From: an uncultured Lachnospiraceae bacterium
Lineage (GTDB): Bacteria; Bacillota; Clostridia; Lachnospirales; Lachnospiraceae
NCBI GenBank assembly: GCA_910586615.1
Contig: CAJUJP010000017.1
Location: 1 to 64,000 of the forward strand
DNA: 64,000 nt
Direction of reading: 5' to 3'
The position numbers and the translations under genes were made by a program. This document shows, piece after piece, positions 63,630-64,000 of the stretch. Numbering within the stretch: position 1 is the first letter of the stretch; each line of letters begins with the position of its first letter. A model generated the notes under the pieces. It was not told where the DNA came from and made no database searches. It saw only the letters and a list, made by a program, of their open reading frames with translations.

Positions 63630-64000
63630 ATGGAACGGAAATATTATTTGCGCGGCCTTGGACTTGGCATCACGGTGACAGCGATCATCATGGGAATGGC
63701 GATGTCGCATAATAAGACGATGACCGATGAAGAGGTAAAAGCCAGAGCCAGGGAACTGGGGATGGTGGAGAATACGGTCTTGTCTGATATGGAAGACGAT
63801 GAAGCCGAAGATGATGATCCTGACAGTGAGCTCCCCGGCGGGGAAGATACGCCGGGGCAGGCTGATGATAACGGAAAATCCGGAGAAAGCGGCCGCAAGC
63901 AGGACGCAGAAGCGGATGTAAAAGCGGAGAAAGAAACTTTGGACAAGGCTTCAGGTGAAGCAGAGGATGCGGATGTACAGGCGGCTCAGACAGGGGCGGA
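63630..64000 (+). CDS. N-terminal part of a membrane-anchored protein, truncated by the window edge
   Basis: The frame is open from ATG 63630 to the end of the window (about 123 codons). It has a short basic leader, one membrane helix (about 8-24, LGLGITVTAIIMGMAM), the segment MTDEEVKARARELGMVEN, and then an acidic disordered stretch. Similar small anchored proteins in Lachnospiraceae are labelled YceG/MltG-like, but the diagnostic C-terminal domain lies outside the window, so this is only a suggestion. AAGGTG lies eight bases upstream. Confidence 0.65.
   Translation, partial: MERKYYLRGLGLGITVTAIIMGMAMSHNKTMTDEEVKARARELGMVENTVLSDMEDDEAEDDDPDSELPGGEDTPGQADDNGKSGESGRKQDAEADVKAEKETLDKASGEAEDADVQAAQTGA

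Overview
The window reads as chromosome of a motile Gram-positive Clostridia, most likely a Lachnospiraceae. The evidence is a B. subtilis-type fla/che operon (FliY, CheC, CheD, FlhG), a CodY regulator, pilus genes without a secretin, and moderate G+C. All supported genes lie on the + strand.

Region 1 (1-2226) holds a membrane sulfatase of the lipoteichoic-acid-synthase type. An in-frame TAG separates its first membrane segment from the rest, and a 33-bp tandem repeat sits in its linker.

Region 2 (about 2.4-23.6 kb) is a type IV pilus operon: pilC, a major-type pilin, prepilin peptidase pilD, a pilM-pilN fusion, pilO, a PilV-like pilin, a large PilX-like protein, a GspH-like pilin, a PilW-like pilin with an Ig-like domain, a 2375-residue secreted DUF5057-type protein, and the assembly ATPase pilB. 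The giant protein has no visible cell-wall anchor. It carries a betagamma-crystallin-like module, three Asp-rich calcium-type loops and two long acidic low-complexity tracts. Its place among the minor pilins suggests a PilY1-like tip or pilus-associated adhesin. No pilT is present in the window. PilB ends at a strong terminator.

Region 3 (23.7-27.2 kb) holds topA and codY, each with a good sigma-A-type promoter. A CodY-box-like site and a 17-bp palindrome lie before codY. After codY come a terminator and three 82-bp repeats built from GCGAAGC hairpins, then the promoter of the flagellar operon, which has another CodY-like site between its -35 and -10.

Region 4 (27.2-64 kb) is a nearly uninterrupted fla/che operon: flgB-flgC-fliE-fliF-fliG-fliH-fliI-fliJ-MotE/YlxF-like-fliK-flgD-small flagellar protein-flgE-flbD-motA-motB-fliL-fliM-fliY-cheY-fliO-fliP-fliQ-fliR-flhB-flhA-flhF-flhG-PilZ protein-cheB-cheA-cheW-cheC-cheD-unknown membrane protein-fliA-DUF342 protein-unknown small protein-SwrB-like/DUF6115 protein-a membrane protein cut by the window edge. 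It encodes the basal body, export gate, hook, stator, switch, a B. subtilis-style chemotaxis core (no cheR here) and the late-gene sigma factor. The order topA-codY-flgB resembles the B. subtilis arrangement.
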